From Anaerolineae bacterium (GTDB lineage Bacteria > Chloroflexota > Anaerolineae > UBA4142): a stretch of 17,493 nt of DNA. Position numbers and translations under genes: made by a program. Below the pieces are notes generated by a model. The model did no database searches, was not told where the DNA came from, and saw nothing but the letters and a program-made list of their open reading frames with translations. The first letter of the stretch is position 1; every line of letters begins with the position of its first letter. The stretch lies in assembly GCA_027457205.1 (NCBI GenBank), contig DAIDTM010000526.1:1-17493 (forward strand), in the 5' to 3' direction. Of this stretch, positions 7,649 to 15,361 are shown piece after piece.

Positions 7649-9442
7649 TCACGCGCTCTTCTCCGCCACGCCCGCGTCCGCGAACGTCGCCATCTCGTCG
7701 AGAATTTTGCACGCGGCGACGCACAGCGAAATCCCCAGCGCTGCACCCGTGCCTTCGCCCAGGCGCATATTCAAATCGAGCAGCGGTTCGAGCCGCAAAT
7801 ATTCGTGCGTGGCGCGATGCCCAATTTCGACCGAGCGATGCGCCGCGACGAGGTACTGCTGCACGGCAGGCGCAAGCCCGTACGCGACCAGCGCTGCCGC
7901 GCCAGAAATAAAACCGTCGATCACCACCGGCACGCGCCGCGCCGCCGCGCCGAGCATGACGCCCGCGAGTCCGCCAATTTCAAATCCGCCCACATCCGCC
8001 AACACATCGAACGCATCGTTCGGATTGGGACGATTGATCTCCAGCGCGCGTTCGATGGTCGCGATCTTGCGCGCTAGCCCTACGTCATCCACGCCGGTGC
8101 CGCGTCCCGTCACTTGTGCAACGGGACGGCGCGTGATTGCCGCGACGATGGCGCTCGACGCCGTCGTGTTGCCGATGCCCATATCGCCCGTACCGATGAT
8201 GTCTGCGCCGCGCTCAATTTCGCGCGTGACGATTTCGATGCCCGCTTCGACTGCGCGCCGCGCTTCCTCACGCGACATCGCGGGACCAACCGAAAAATCA
8301 CGCGTGCCTTTGGCAATCTTGCGGTCAACCAAGTCGGGATGCGCGTCCAGGTCGGCGGCGACGCCCATATCCACGACGACGACGCGCGCGCCGACGTGGC
8401 GTGCCAGGACATTGATCGCAGCGCCGCCGTGCAGGAAATTCGCAACCATCTGCGGCGTCACTTCTTGAGGGAATGCGCTAACGCCTTGCCGCACAACCCC
8501 GTGATCCGCCGCCATCGTGACGATGACCGGTTGCTTGAAGTGCGGACGTGGCTGCGCGGCGATGCCCGCCAGTTGAATCGAGAGCGCTTCGAGCCGCCCC
8601 AAACTCCCTTGCGGCTTGGTCAGTTGGTCGTGCCGCGCGCGCGCTGCCTGCATCGCCTTGTCGTCGAGCGGCGGAATCGAGCGAATGACATCGAGGACGC
8701 GCGACGCGTTTTCGGTCTCGGACAGATGGGATGACATGTTCTCTCCTTGAATCGCTATGATGGATTGGGACAACGCAGCCCAGTCGGGATGCTGCTCACA
8801 GCCCCAGCGTTCGTAATAAACGAGATCGGTCAGCGGCAAGCGGTGGCGCCAGCCGCGCGTCTCTAGTACAGGTCGTTCTGGAAAATCCTCCACGTAGCCC
8901 AGACACAGATACGCCACAGGAATGATGTGCGGCGGCATGTCCAGGATGGAACGCAATTCGGGATTTCGTAAGATGCTGACCCAGCCCACGCCGATGCCCT
9001 CCGCGCGCGCCGCCAGCCACAGATTCTGAATCGCGCCGACGGTGGAATAGACGTCGGTTTCAGGAATGCTGTTGCGACCGAGCACCACACCGCCGCGCGT
9101 CGGATCGCACGTCACGCACAGGTTCAGCGGCGATTCCAGAATCCCTTCCAACTTCATCGAAAGATACTGATGGCGGCGCGGTTCGTCAAAGAACAGCGCG
9201 GCGGCTTGGCGTTCTTTTTGAAACAATTCATGCACCCGCGCGCGCGTCGCATGGTTTTTGATGACGACGAAATTCCACGGTTGCATAAAACCGACGGACC
9301 CCGCATGATGCGCCGCGTCGAGGAGGCGCGCCAGCGCCAGGTCGGGGATCGGATCGGGTTTGAAACTTCGCATGTCGCGCCGCTCGAAGATCGCTCGGTA
9401 AACTCCCTTCTTTTCCGCTTCAGGGAATTCGTGCGCATTCAT
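7649..9442 (-). CDS. bluB-cobT: BluB-CobT fusion: dimethylbenzimidazole synthase and phosphoribosyltransferase
   Basis: One open frame of 597 residues joins two enzymes. Residues 1-235 are BluB, a nitroreductase-like flavoenzyme that uses O2 and FMNH2 to turn flavin into 5,6-dimethylbenzimidazole. RRDMRSF (Asp23), GSVGFMQPWNF (48-58) and GVGWVSIL (Ser156) match its family blocks. Residues 236-597 are CobT, which transfers phosphoribose from nicotinate mononucleotide to that base. Its motifs include TKPQGSLGRLE, ADHGVV, GTGDMGIGNTTA, and the catalytic-type Glu563 in LGEGTGAAL. The start at 9442 has GAGGAG just upstream; a 22-codon extension overlaps the preceding gene. A strong ribosome site and ATG remain at the CobT boundary (8735-8748), so free CobT may also be made. 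Confidence 0.93.
   Translation of the reverse strand: MNAHEFPEAEKKGVYRAIFERRDMRSFKPDPIPDLALARLLDAAHHAGSVGFMQPWNFVVIKNHATRARVHELFQKERQAAALFFDEPRRHQYLSMKLEGILESPLNLCVTCDPTRGGVVLGRNSIPETDVYSTVGAIQNLWLAARAEGIGVGWVSILRNPELRSILDMPPHIIPVAYLCLGYVEDFPERPVLETRGWRHRLPLTDLVYYERWGCEQHPDWAALSQSIIAIQGENMSSHLSETENASRVLDVIRSIPPLDDKAMQAARARHDQLTKPQGSLGRLEALSIQLAGIAAQPRPHFKQPVIVTMAADHGVVRQGVSAFPQEVTPQMVANFLHGGAAINVLARHVGARVVVVDMGVAADLDAHPDLVDRKIAKGTRDFSVGPAMSREEARRAVEAGIEIVTREIERGADIIGTGDMGIGNTTASSAIVAAITRRPVAQVTGRGTGVDDVGLARKIATIERALEINRPNPNDAFDVLADVGGFEIGGLAGVMLGAAARRVPVVIDGFISGAAALVAYGLAPAVQQYLVAAHRSVEIGHRATHEYLRLEPLLDLNMRLGEGTGAALGISLCVAACKILDEMATFADAGVAEKSA
8735..8748 (-). promoter_or_regulatory. Internal ribosome binding site and ATG at the CobT boundary
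   Basis: On the minus strand AAGGAGAG (8748-8741) lies three bases before an in-frame ATG (8737-8735), codon 236 of the fusion. Translation from here would give a 362-residue protein, the usual length of stand-alone CobT. The site looks like the original cobT start kept after the bluB stop codon was lost. Confidence 0.6.
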
Positions 9443-9458
9443 AGCGTTCTCCTCGCGC

Positions 9459-10256
9459 TTACGCAAACCCTTGCTGGATGATCTGATGAATTTGGCGCAG
9501 CCCTTCAAGGATAGCGGGACCGGGTTGCAAAAGGTGCGCCGATTTGATCTCGTAGACGCGTTGGTTTTTGATCGCCTCGATCTTGTCCCAGTTCGGACGA
9601 TTCAAGATATTCTGCATATCCACTTTCTTGCCGCACCACGAGGCGATGATCATATCAGGATTGCGGCGCACGACCTCATCCGCCGAAATGATCCGCTCTT
9701 TGGCGCGATTGCCCTTGACATCGGGAAAGATGTCCTCGCCGCCCGCGATTTCGATCAGTTCGCCGACCCAGCCGATGCCGCTGATCAAGGGATCGTGCCA
9801 CTCTTCGAAATAGACCCTGGGACGGCGCGGCAAGCGCACCGCGCTTTCTTGGATCGCCTCCATCGCGTTCTGCATCTCGTCTACCAGTTGACGTGCCGCG
9901 TCCACTGCGCCAACCAGCGAACCGAGCATCAGGGTCGCTTCGAGAATTCCACGCACGCTGCGTTGGTTCATCGTAAAGACGGTGAAACCCGCCTGAACAA
10001 GATCGCGCGTGATGGATGCTTGTACATCCGAGAACGCGACGACGAGATCGGGATGTACCGCGCTGATCTTTTCAAGGTTCACCGTCGTGTAGGTGCCAAT
10101 CTTTTGCTTTTGGCGCGCTTCAGGCGGCTCGGTCGCGAAACCAGACACGCCGACAATCTTGTCACCCAAGCCAAGCCGATATAGGATGTCCACGCTTTCC
10201 GTCGTCGTGCAAACGATGCGCGCGGGGTACTCGATGTGATGCCAATCCGTGTTCAT
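9459..10256 (-). CDS. Cytoplasmic BtuF-like corrinoid-binding protein
   Basis: The 265 residues match the periplasmic-binding-protein fold of BtuF/FepB-type ligand binders. The N-terminal lobe shows RIVCTTTESVDILYRLGLGD and HPDLVVAFSD. A helical connector follows, then the C-terminal lobe with YFEEWHDPLISGIGWVGEL, IAGGEDIF and NPDMIIASWCG. There is no signal peptide or lipobox: the protein begins MNTDWHHIEYP, directly at the first lobe. Its ATG overlaps the cbiA stop as ATGA, which fixes the start. A separate lipoprotein BtuF is encoded at the head of the operon, so this paralogue probably binds a corrinoid inside the cell, perhaps as a carrier or sensor. That role is inference. Confidence 0.82.
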   Translation of the reverse strand: MNTDWHHIEYPARIVCTTTESVDILYRLGLGDKIVGVSGFATEPPEARQKQKIGTYTTVNLEKISAVHPDLVVAFSDVQASITRDLVQAGFTVFTMNQRSVRGILEATLMLGSLVGAVDAARQLVDEMQNAMEAIQESAVRLPRRPRVYFEEWHDPLISGIGWVGELIEIAGGEDIFPDVKGNRAKERIISADEVVRRNPDMIIASWCGKKVDMQNILNRPNWDKIEAIKNQRVYEIKSAHLLQPGPAILEGLRQIHQIIQQGFA

Positions 10257-11650
10257 GGCGATTCCTTTCTCATGCTGGCTGCTGCGGATACAAAGCGCTC
10301 GGCAATGATTGGATACGCGAGAAAATGCAAATGCACGTACGACGCAAACACATTGCCGATCTGTGCGCCGTCGGTGCGCACTTCGCCCTGGAATTCGTTC
10401 GGCCCAAGTTCGTACGCGGACACTAAATCGGCTGGACGATTTTCCCAGGTCGAGTAATGGAATTCATGTCCGCGGATCGTCTCGCCCGCGCGCCAGAGCC
10501 AACTGTCACGCGTCGCGCGCACAGTGCGATATCCGAGCGTCAATCGTCCTTTCATTACCGACCGCCCTGGCAAAACCGCAACCATAGCGTGCGTAACGTT
10601 GCGTGCGTCCACAATTTCTTCCGTGAGGTACATCAACCCGCCGCACTCAGCGTACATTGGCATTCCCGCGCGAGACGCGCCGCGAATGGCATCGCGCATC
10701 GCCGCGTTCGCCGCGAGTTCTGCCGCGTAGATTTCGGGAAATCCACCGCAAAGATAGATCGCCTGGGTTCCGCGCGGCAGAGCCAAATCGTGCAATGGGC
10801 TGAAGAAGGCAATGTCCGCACCTGCGGCGCGCAGGAGATCGAGATTGTCTTCGTAGAGAAAGTTGAATGCCGCATCGCGCGCGATGGCGACGGTTGCAGG
10901 GAACGCACCAGAGCTTGGCGTGAAAGGATCGTAATCTGTAGTTGGTAATTGCGGCGCGGCGCGCGCCAGGTCGAGCACCTGATCGAGATTCACCGTTGCG
11001 GCGATTTTCTCGCACGCGGCATCGAGCCACCCGCGCCAGCGACCTGGCTCAAGCGTCGGAATCAAACCCAGGTGCCGCTCGGGCAAATAGAGCGCATCGT
11101 CCCGCGCGAGATAACCGACGACCGGTACGCCGACCTCTGACTCGATGGCCTCTTTCACCATGCGCGCGTGATTCTCGCTCCCACCGCGATTCAACAACAC
11201 ACCTGCCAAGCGCACGCGCGAATCGAAATCGCGCATGCCTTGCGCAATCGCCGCCGCGCTGCGTGCCATCGCGCTCGCGTCCAGAACGAGCAGCACGGGT
11301 GCGTCCAAGATGCGCGCGATGTGCGCGGTGCTGCCCGTATCGTCGCGACCCGCAAAGCCATCGAACAAACCCATCACACCTTCGATGAGCGCAAGGTCGG
11401 CATCGTGCGTTGCGCGCGCGAAGAGTTGCCGCACGCGTTCTTCGGGCAGCATCCACGCGTCGAGATTGCGGCAGGCGCGTCCCGCCGCTAGCGCGTGATA
11501 GGTCGGGTCAATATAGTCCGGCCCAACTTTGAAAGGCGCGACGCGCAGTCCGCGCGCGGCCAACGCGGCAATGAGTGCGGTCGCGATCGTCGTCTTGCCG
11601 CTGCCGCTCATCGGCGCGGTAAGAATGAGGCGCGGAACCACGGTCCTCAA
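10253..11650 (-). CDS. cbiA: Cobyrinic acid a,c-diamide synthase
   Basis: CbiA/CobB amidates side chains a and c of cobyrinic acid (or hydrogenobyrinic acid) using glutamine and ATP. The 465 residues have the N-terminal ATP domain with TAPMSGSGKTT (11-21), FKVGPDYIDPTYH (40-52) and EGVMGLFDG (90-98). The C-terminal glutaminase domain has IYLCGGFPE, the nucleophile Cys336 in YAECGGLMYL and His398 in GHEFHYS. The longest frame starts with TTG at 11648-11650, overlapping the cobO stop as TTGA with AGGA eight bases upstream. A GTG three codons further in is a possible alternative. This enzyme acts before corrin assembly is finished, so its presence hints that ring synthesis exists elsewhere or that early intermediates are scavenged. 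Confidence 0.95.
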   Translation of the reverse strand: MRTVVPRLILTAPMSGSGKTTIATALIAALAARGLRVAPFKVGPDYIDPTYHALAAGRACRNLDAWMLPEERVRQLFARATHDADLALIEGVMGLFDGFAGRDDTGSTAHIARILDAPVLLVLDASAMARSAAAIAQGMRDFDSRVRLAGVLLNRGGSENHARMVKEAIESEVGVPVVGYLARDDALYLPERHLGLIPTLEPGRWRGWLDAACEKIAATVNLDQVLDLARAAPQLPTTDYDPFTPSSGAFPATVAIARDAAFNFLYEDNLDLLRAAGADIAFFSPLHDLALPRGTQAIYLCGGFPEIYAAELAANAAMRDAIRGASRAGMPMYAECGGLMYLTEEIVDARNVTHAMVAVLPGRSVMKGRLTLGYRTVRATRDSWLWRAGETIRGHEFHYSTWENRPADLVSAYELGPNEFQGEVRTDGAQIGNVFASYVHLHFLAYPIIAERFVSAAASMRKESP

Positions 11651-12168
11651 AACTCAATTCCTGCTTGCGCCTTGATGCCGCGCGTGTACGGATGTTTGAT
11701 CTCGCGCATCTCGGTGACGAGGTCGGCGAATTCGATCAACTCTGCCGGCGCATAGCGTCCGGTGATGATCAGGTGCAGCGTTGGTGGCTTGTGCTCTTTC
11801 AGCCAACCGATCACCTCACCCACGTCGAGCCAGCACAAGTGAAACGCGTACGTCATCTCATCGAGCACAATCAAGTCGAACGCGCCACGCGCGATTTTCT
11901 CTTGCGCGAGCGTCCAAGCGGCGCGCGCCTTGTCCGCGGTGGCGTCCAAGTCTCGCGACATCCACGTAAAACCATCGCCCATCGCGTGCCATTCGATCTC
12001 GATCTTGCGCGCCGCTTGGATTTCGCCCCAATTGCCCGTTTCGGTTTTGATGAATTGGACGACGCAGATGCGCATCCCGCGTCCCCACGCGCGGAAGAGC
12101 GTGCCGAGCGCGGCGGTCGTTTTGCCTTTGCCATTACCTGTATTGACGATCACGAGTCCTCGTTGCAT
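11647..12168 (-). CDS. cobO: Cob(I)yrinic acid a,c-diamide adenosyltransferase
   Basis: CobO/BtuR transfers the adenosyl group of ATP to the reduced cobalt of corrinoids, giving the Co-C bond of coenzyme B12. The 173 residues carry NTGNGKGKTTAALG (P-loop at 11-18), VVQFIK, EWHAMGDGFTW, the Walker-B-like LIVLDEMTYA and the C-terminal IKHPYTRGIKAQAGIEF. The start is the ATG at 12166-12168, preceded by AAGGAGAAAG. A 15-codon upstream extension lacks its own ribosome site. It is placed directly after the transporter genes, so imported corrinoid can be adenylated before CbiZ and CobU act. Confidence 0.95.
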   Translation of the reverse strand: MQRGLVIVNTGNGKGKTTAALGTLFRAWGRGMRICVVQFIKTETGNWGEIQAARKIEIEWHAMGDGFTWMSRDLDATADKARAAWTLAQEKIARGAFDLIVLDEMTYAFHLCWLDVGEVIGWLKEHKPPTLHLIITGRYAPAELIEFADLVTEMREIKHPYTRGIKAQAGIEF

Positions 12169-12192
12169 CTTTCTCCTTGAGCGTGGGGCACC

Positions 12193-12239
12193 GACGAACA
12201 CCAATGAAAACAATCAATCAGCGTTTGTCTGTGTTCGTC
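12193..12239. repeat. Short palindromic repeat at the btuD 3' end
   Basis: GACGAACAC (12193-12201) and GTGTTCGTC (12231-12239) form perfect 9-base arms around a 29-base loop. TGTCTGTGTTCGTCTGCGTC is a run of loosely repeated GTCTGCGT-like units and resembles in style the TCTGTG repeat at 4745-4813. The last codons of btuD (DWTQTNTDKR) lie inside it, and it fills most of the gap to cobO. It may be a REP-like element that replaced the original btuD end. Confidence 0.5.
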
Positions 12240-13069
12240 TGCGTCCAATCTTTCTCATCTGTTGCCGTGCGCTCCTCCGCAACCAATGCCACCATCGGCG
12301 TGTGATACAGCGGATGCGCGCTGACGATTGCCGAAACGTCGTACGCGCGCCGCAGCCATTTACGCGTTAGCACGCGCGCCGGTTCAGCGCAGACAAGTAG
12401 TTCGCCTTCGTGCAGCAAAGCCAAGCGATCGGCGTACTGCGCGGCGAGGTTCACATCGTGCAGCGCGGCGATGACGATCAGCCCCGAACGCGCGAGCTGG
12501 CGCACGAGTTCCCAGATCGCCATTTGGTGCTTCAGATCCAAGTGCGCGGTGGCTTCGTCGAGCAAAAGCACGCGCGGCTCCCCGCTGGAGATCGCAGGAT
12601 CTGTGACCTGCGCGAGCGCCCGCGCGATCAAGACGCGCTGCTGTTCGCCGCCCGACAACTCACCGACGAGTCGCTCTGCGAACGACAAGGTAGCGGTGCG
12701 CGTCATCGCCGCGTGCGCGATCGCGTAATCGCGCGCGCGTTCCGCGCCGAAGAGCGGTAGGTGCGGCGTCCGCCCCATCAGTACGACCTCGCCCGCGGTG
12801 AACGCTTTGGGCAAGCGCGCGCTCTGGGGCACTACGGCGATTTTCTGTGCGCGCTCCACCGCACTCAAATGCGCGAGAGCGACGTTGCCGAGTCGCACCC
12901 TTCCCGACACCGGCGCAAGCGTTCCACCGATGACGCGCAGCAGTGACGATTTGCCCGCGCCATTCGGTCCAATCACGCCAACGATTTCACCCGCGCGCGC
13001 GGACAGGGAGACATCGCGCAAAACCGTGTGTTGATGATACGAAGCGGAGATGTGTTCGATAGCAAGCAT
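12218..13069 (-). CDS. btuD: B12 ABC transporter ATP-binding protein
   Basis: This is the ATPase of a FecCD/BtuCD-type importer. The 283 residues have Walker A GPNGAGKS (34-41), the Q-loop region VVPQSARLP, the signature LSGGEQQR (138-145), Walker B RVLLLDEATAHLD (166-178) and the switch histidine in ALHDVNL. The start is the ATG at 13067-13069, 19 bases after the btuC stop; the ribosome site is weak. Two oddities stand out. Ten residues (VTDPAISSGE, 155-164) sit between the signature helix and Walker B, where most relatives read straight through. The C-terminus (EKDWTQTNTDKR) is encoded by a palindromic repeat. Confidence 0.93.
   Translation of the reverse strand: MLAIEHISASYHQHTVLRDVSLSARAGEIVGVIGPNGAGKSSLLRVIGGTLAPVSGRVRLGNVALAHLSAVERAQKIAVVPQSARLPKAFTAGEVVLMGRTPHLPLFGAERARDYAIAHAAMTRTATLSFAERLVGELSGGEQQRVLIARALAQVTDPAISSGEPRVLLLDEATAHLDLKHQMAIWELVRQLARSGLIVIAALHDVNLAAQYADRLALLHEGELLVCAEPARVLTRKWLRRAYDVSAIVSAHPLYHTPMVALVAEERTATDEKDWTQTNTDKR
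12578..12607. repeat. 30-base in-frame insert with a hairpin inside btuD
   Basis: Ten codons (VTDPAISSGE) separate ALAQ from PRVLLLDE, two blocks that are normally almost adjacent in ABC ATPases. The DNA contains AGATC-GCAG-GATCT (12589-12602), a 5-base hairpin. The size is a multiple of three and the position is a surface loop. This is weaker evidence than for the cobQ and cbiZ inserts. Confidence 0.35.
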
Positions 13070-13088
13070 GTCAGATTTCAATCTGCAA

Positions 13089-14195
13089 CTAAAAGAACGC
13101 CGCGTTCTTCGCGCGCCGGAGGAGATAGATGAAGAAAGGCGCGCCCGCAAACGCGGTGACGACGCCGAGTGGCAATTCTTCGGGCGCGATCACCGTACGC
13201 GCGATCAGGTCGGCGAGCATCAAAAAGCCCGCGCCGCCAAGCGCCGCCAGCGGCAGGAGCCGCCGATGATCGGGACCAACGACGAAGCGCGCCGCGTGCG
13301 GCACGATCAATCCAACAAAGCCGATTAAGCCGCTGAACGCGACTGCCGCCGCCGTTGTCAGCGTTGCCGCGACGACGATCATCAACTTGACGCGCTCGAC
13401 GGGAATGCCAAGTTGCCGCGCCTGTTCTTCGTCGAACAGAAAGAGATTGAGCGGACGCGCGCAGAGATACATCAACGCAAACCCGATGACCGTGAAGGGC
13501 GCGATCGCAAGCACCGCGTCCCAGCCCGCACTGCTGTAGCCGCCTAGCAGGAACGCCATCACGTACATTATTTGCTGCCCCATTCGCAACAGAATGAACG
13601 TCGTCATCGCGGCGGCGAACGCGCCCACTGCGACCCCTGCGAGGAGCAGCGTCGTCGTGGGCGTGCTGCTGCCAACGCGCGCCAGCGCATAGACGAGTGA
13701 GACCGTCACCAGCGCGCCGGCAAATGCGCCCAGCGGCACTGCCCACAGTGCCACGTCCGTTGGATGTGCCATGCGCAGGGTCATCGCGCTGATCGCGCCC
13801 AAACCCGCACCCGCCGCCACGCCGATTAAGTACGGATCAGCCAGTGGGTTGCGGAACAGTCCTTGGTACGCCGTTCCCGAACTCGCCAGTGCCGCGCCCG
13901 TCAGCGCGACGAGCGCGACGCGCGGCAAGCGAATCTCGAAGAGGATCGTGCCAAAGGTGCTGGGCCAATCGGCGTGAATCGAAAGCAGAGGCAGACGCGC
14001 GAGCAGAATTCTCAGCGTGGTGAGTGGTGGAATGTATACGCTTCCAATGCCAACACTCACGGTGGCGATGACGATGACACCCAGCGCGGTCGCGGCGAGC
14101 CACGCGGATGATCGATGGTACCGCGCCCACGCGGGCGCGGCAGCGCGCTCAGTTCGATGAACGCGCGCCAACGTCACCCTATCTCGAACACTCAT
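13089..14195 (-). CDS. btuC: B12 ABC transporter permease
   Basis: This FecCD-family permease forms the membrane channel of the B12 importer, probably as a homodimer with two BtuD. The 368 residues are strongly hydrophobic with about ten membrane helices. Family blocks include IRLPRVALVALTGAALASSG, GLFRNPLADPYLIGV, and GLIGFVGLIVPHAARFVVG before the cytoplasmic coupling region. The start is the ATG at 14193-14195, preceded by AAAGGAGGGCGCG. An 11-codon extension is not supported. It lies 45 bases after btuF. The sequence alone does not separate B12 from siderophore or heme permeases; the B12 role comes from the riboswitch and the operon. Confidence 0.93.
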   Translation of the reverse strand: MSVRDRVTLARVHRTERAAAPAWARYHRSSAWLAATALGVIVIATVSVGIGSVYIPPLTTLRILLARLPLLSIHADWPSTFGTILFEIRLPRVALVALTGAALASSGTAYQGLFRNPLADPYLIGVAAGAGLGAISAMTLRMAHPTDVALWAVPLGAFAGALVTVSLVYALARVGSSTPTTTLLLAGVAVGAFAAAMTTFILLRMGQQIMYVMAFLLGGYSSAGWDAVLAIAPFTVIGFALMYLCARPLNLFLFDEEQARQLGIPVERVKLMIVVAATLTTAAAVAFSGLIGFVGLIVPHAARFVVGPDHRRLLPLAALGGAGFLMLADLIARTVIAPEELPLGVVTAFAGAPFFIYLLRRAKNAAFF

Positions 14196-14240
14196 CGCGC
14201 CCTCCTTTGGAAATGTGCCAAGGGACAAGGAATCCGCACT

Positions 14241-15239
14241 CTACTTGAACAGCTCGGGGTGGATCAGCTTGGCAACCGCCGCGAACCCATCGACAATGCG
14301 CGGTCCAGGTCGACTCGTCAGACTGTCATCGATCGGATATACTTGCCTATTCTTGACAGCGTTAATGTTCTCCCACCCCGACCGTTTCAAGACAGATTCG
14401 ACCGTGATGCCGTATGTCGCATCGGACAGGATGATGACGTCAGGGTTCGCCGTCACCACTTGCTCGATGCTGATCTGCGGATACGGCTGGCTGGCGGTCC
14501 CAAAAACGTTGACTCCTCCTGCCTGCGTGATGAGGTCGTTAACGAAATTGCCCGGACCCACGGTGAACGGTTTTGCAGGGTCCGACGCGTCGAGTTCCCA
14601 GTACACGCGCGGCTGGGTCTTTGCCGTCGCGACTTGCGCTTTGATGGCATCCACTTTTTGTTTCATTACGGAGGTCACGCGCTGGGCTTGATCCACTTGC
14701 CCCGTCATTTGACCCACAAGCGTAATGTCATTCAAGATGCTGTCGAAGGAAGTCTTGGTCACGCTGATCACGGCGACGGTGAGTTTCAGGTCTTCGAGTT
14801 TCTTGATCGAGTCGGGTGGCGTAATTTCCGCCGCGAGGACGAGATCGGGCTTGAGCGCAACGATCTGCTCGAAATTGTATTTGCCGCTCGAGCCGCCGAT
14901 CTTGGGCAGCGCTTTTGCTTCGGCTGGATAATCGGAAAAATCATCCACGGCGACGACCTTGGGACCGAGACCGAGCGCGAACAAAATCTCCGTGTTGCTC
15001 GGCGCAAGTGAAATGATGCGCTGCGGAATGCCCGGCAGCGTCACCTGGCGTCCAGCCACATCGGTGAGGATGATCGGCGTTGGCGCGGCAGTCGGGGGGA
15101 CCGTGGTCGCTGTCGGCGGTACGGTCGTCGGTGCGACGGTTGGCACAGTGGTTGGCGTAGGCGTTGCCGCGGGCGCGCAACCCACTACGTTCAGCGCGAG
15201 GATGAGCGCGAATACCGCAAGCATTTGTTTACGAAGCAT
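14241..15239 (-). CDS. btuF: B12-binding lipoprotein of the ABC transporter
   Basis: This is the extracytoplasmic corrinoid-binding protein that delivers substrate to BtuCD. The 332 residues start with a lipoprotein signal (MLRKQMLAVF, hydrophobic core, lipobox NVVGC with Cys21). A 36-residue Thr/Pro/Ala-rich linker follows, then a BtuF/FepB-type two-lobe domain with QRIISLAPSNTEILFALGLG, KPDLVLAAEI, YWELDASDPAKPFTVGPGN and NPDVIILSDATYG. The start is the ATG at 15237-15239, preceded by GGAG six bases upstream. An ATG at 15251 is in frame but worse placed. It is the first gene after the riboswitch terminator. Thr/Pro linkers of this kind are common in Chloroflexota lipoproteins. Confidence 0.93.
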   Translation of the reverse strand: MLRKQMLAVFALILALNVVGCAPAATPTPTTVPTVAPTTVPPTATTVPPTAAPTPIILTDVAGRQVTLPGIPQRIISLAPSNTEILFALGLGPKVVAVDDFSDYPAEAKALPKIGGSSGKYNFEQIVALKPDLVLAAEITPPDSIKKLEDLKLTVAVISVTKTSFDSILNDITLVGQMTGQVDQAQRVTSVMKQKVDAIKAQVATAKTQPRVYWELDASDPAKPFTVGPGNFVNDLITQAGGVNVFGTASQPYPQISIEQVVTANPDVIILSDATYGITVESVLKRSGWENINAVKNRQVYPIDDSLTSRPGPRIVDGFAAVAKLIHPELFK

Positions 15240-15279
15240 GATTTTCTCCATGGCGAGTGAATGTAGATTGAGAAACAAA

Positions 15280-15308
15280 AATCCCTTTGCCACTTCGACA
15301 AAGGGATT
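15280..15308 (-). terminator. Intrinsic terminator of the riboswitch expression platform
   Basis: On the minus strand AATCCCTTTG (15308-15299) pairs perfectly with CAAAGGGATT (15289-15280) around a 9-base loop and is followed by TTTGTTTCT. It stands between the aptamer and the btuF start, where a transcription-terminating B12 riboswitch would place it. Confidence 0.85.
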
Positions 15309-15313
15309 AAGAA

Positions 15314-15331
15314 TCAGAATAGTACGTTCAT
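15314..15331 (-). CDS. Possible five-codon leader ORF (MNVLF)
   Basis: In the expression platform, AAAGGGAG and a seven-base spacer precede ATG at 15331-15329, which opens a frame of five codons ending in TGA at 15316-15314, just before the terminator stem. The purine-rich block also acts as the proposed antiterminator strand, so the ribosome site may be a coincidence. It could be translated, or it could be the remnant of an older gene start. Confidence 0.25.
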   Translation of the reverse strand: MNVLF

Positions 15332-15339
15332 TTCGCCGC

Positions 15340-15346
15340 TCCCTTT
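15340..15346 (-). promoter_or_regulatory. Candidate antiterminator strand
   Basis: AAAGGGA on the minus strand is fully complementary to TCCCTTT in the 5' arm of the terminator at 15299-15308. Pairing would break the terminator stem. This gives the two competing states expected when B12 binding favours termination: the ligand-bound aptamer would have to sequester or leave out this strand. Confidence 0.55.
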
Positions 15347-15361
15347 CTCTCGAAGGTGTTC

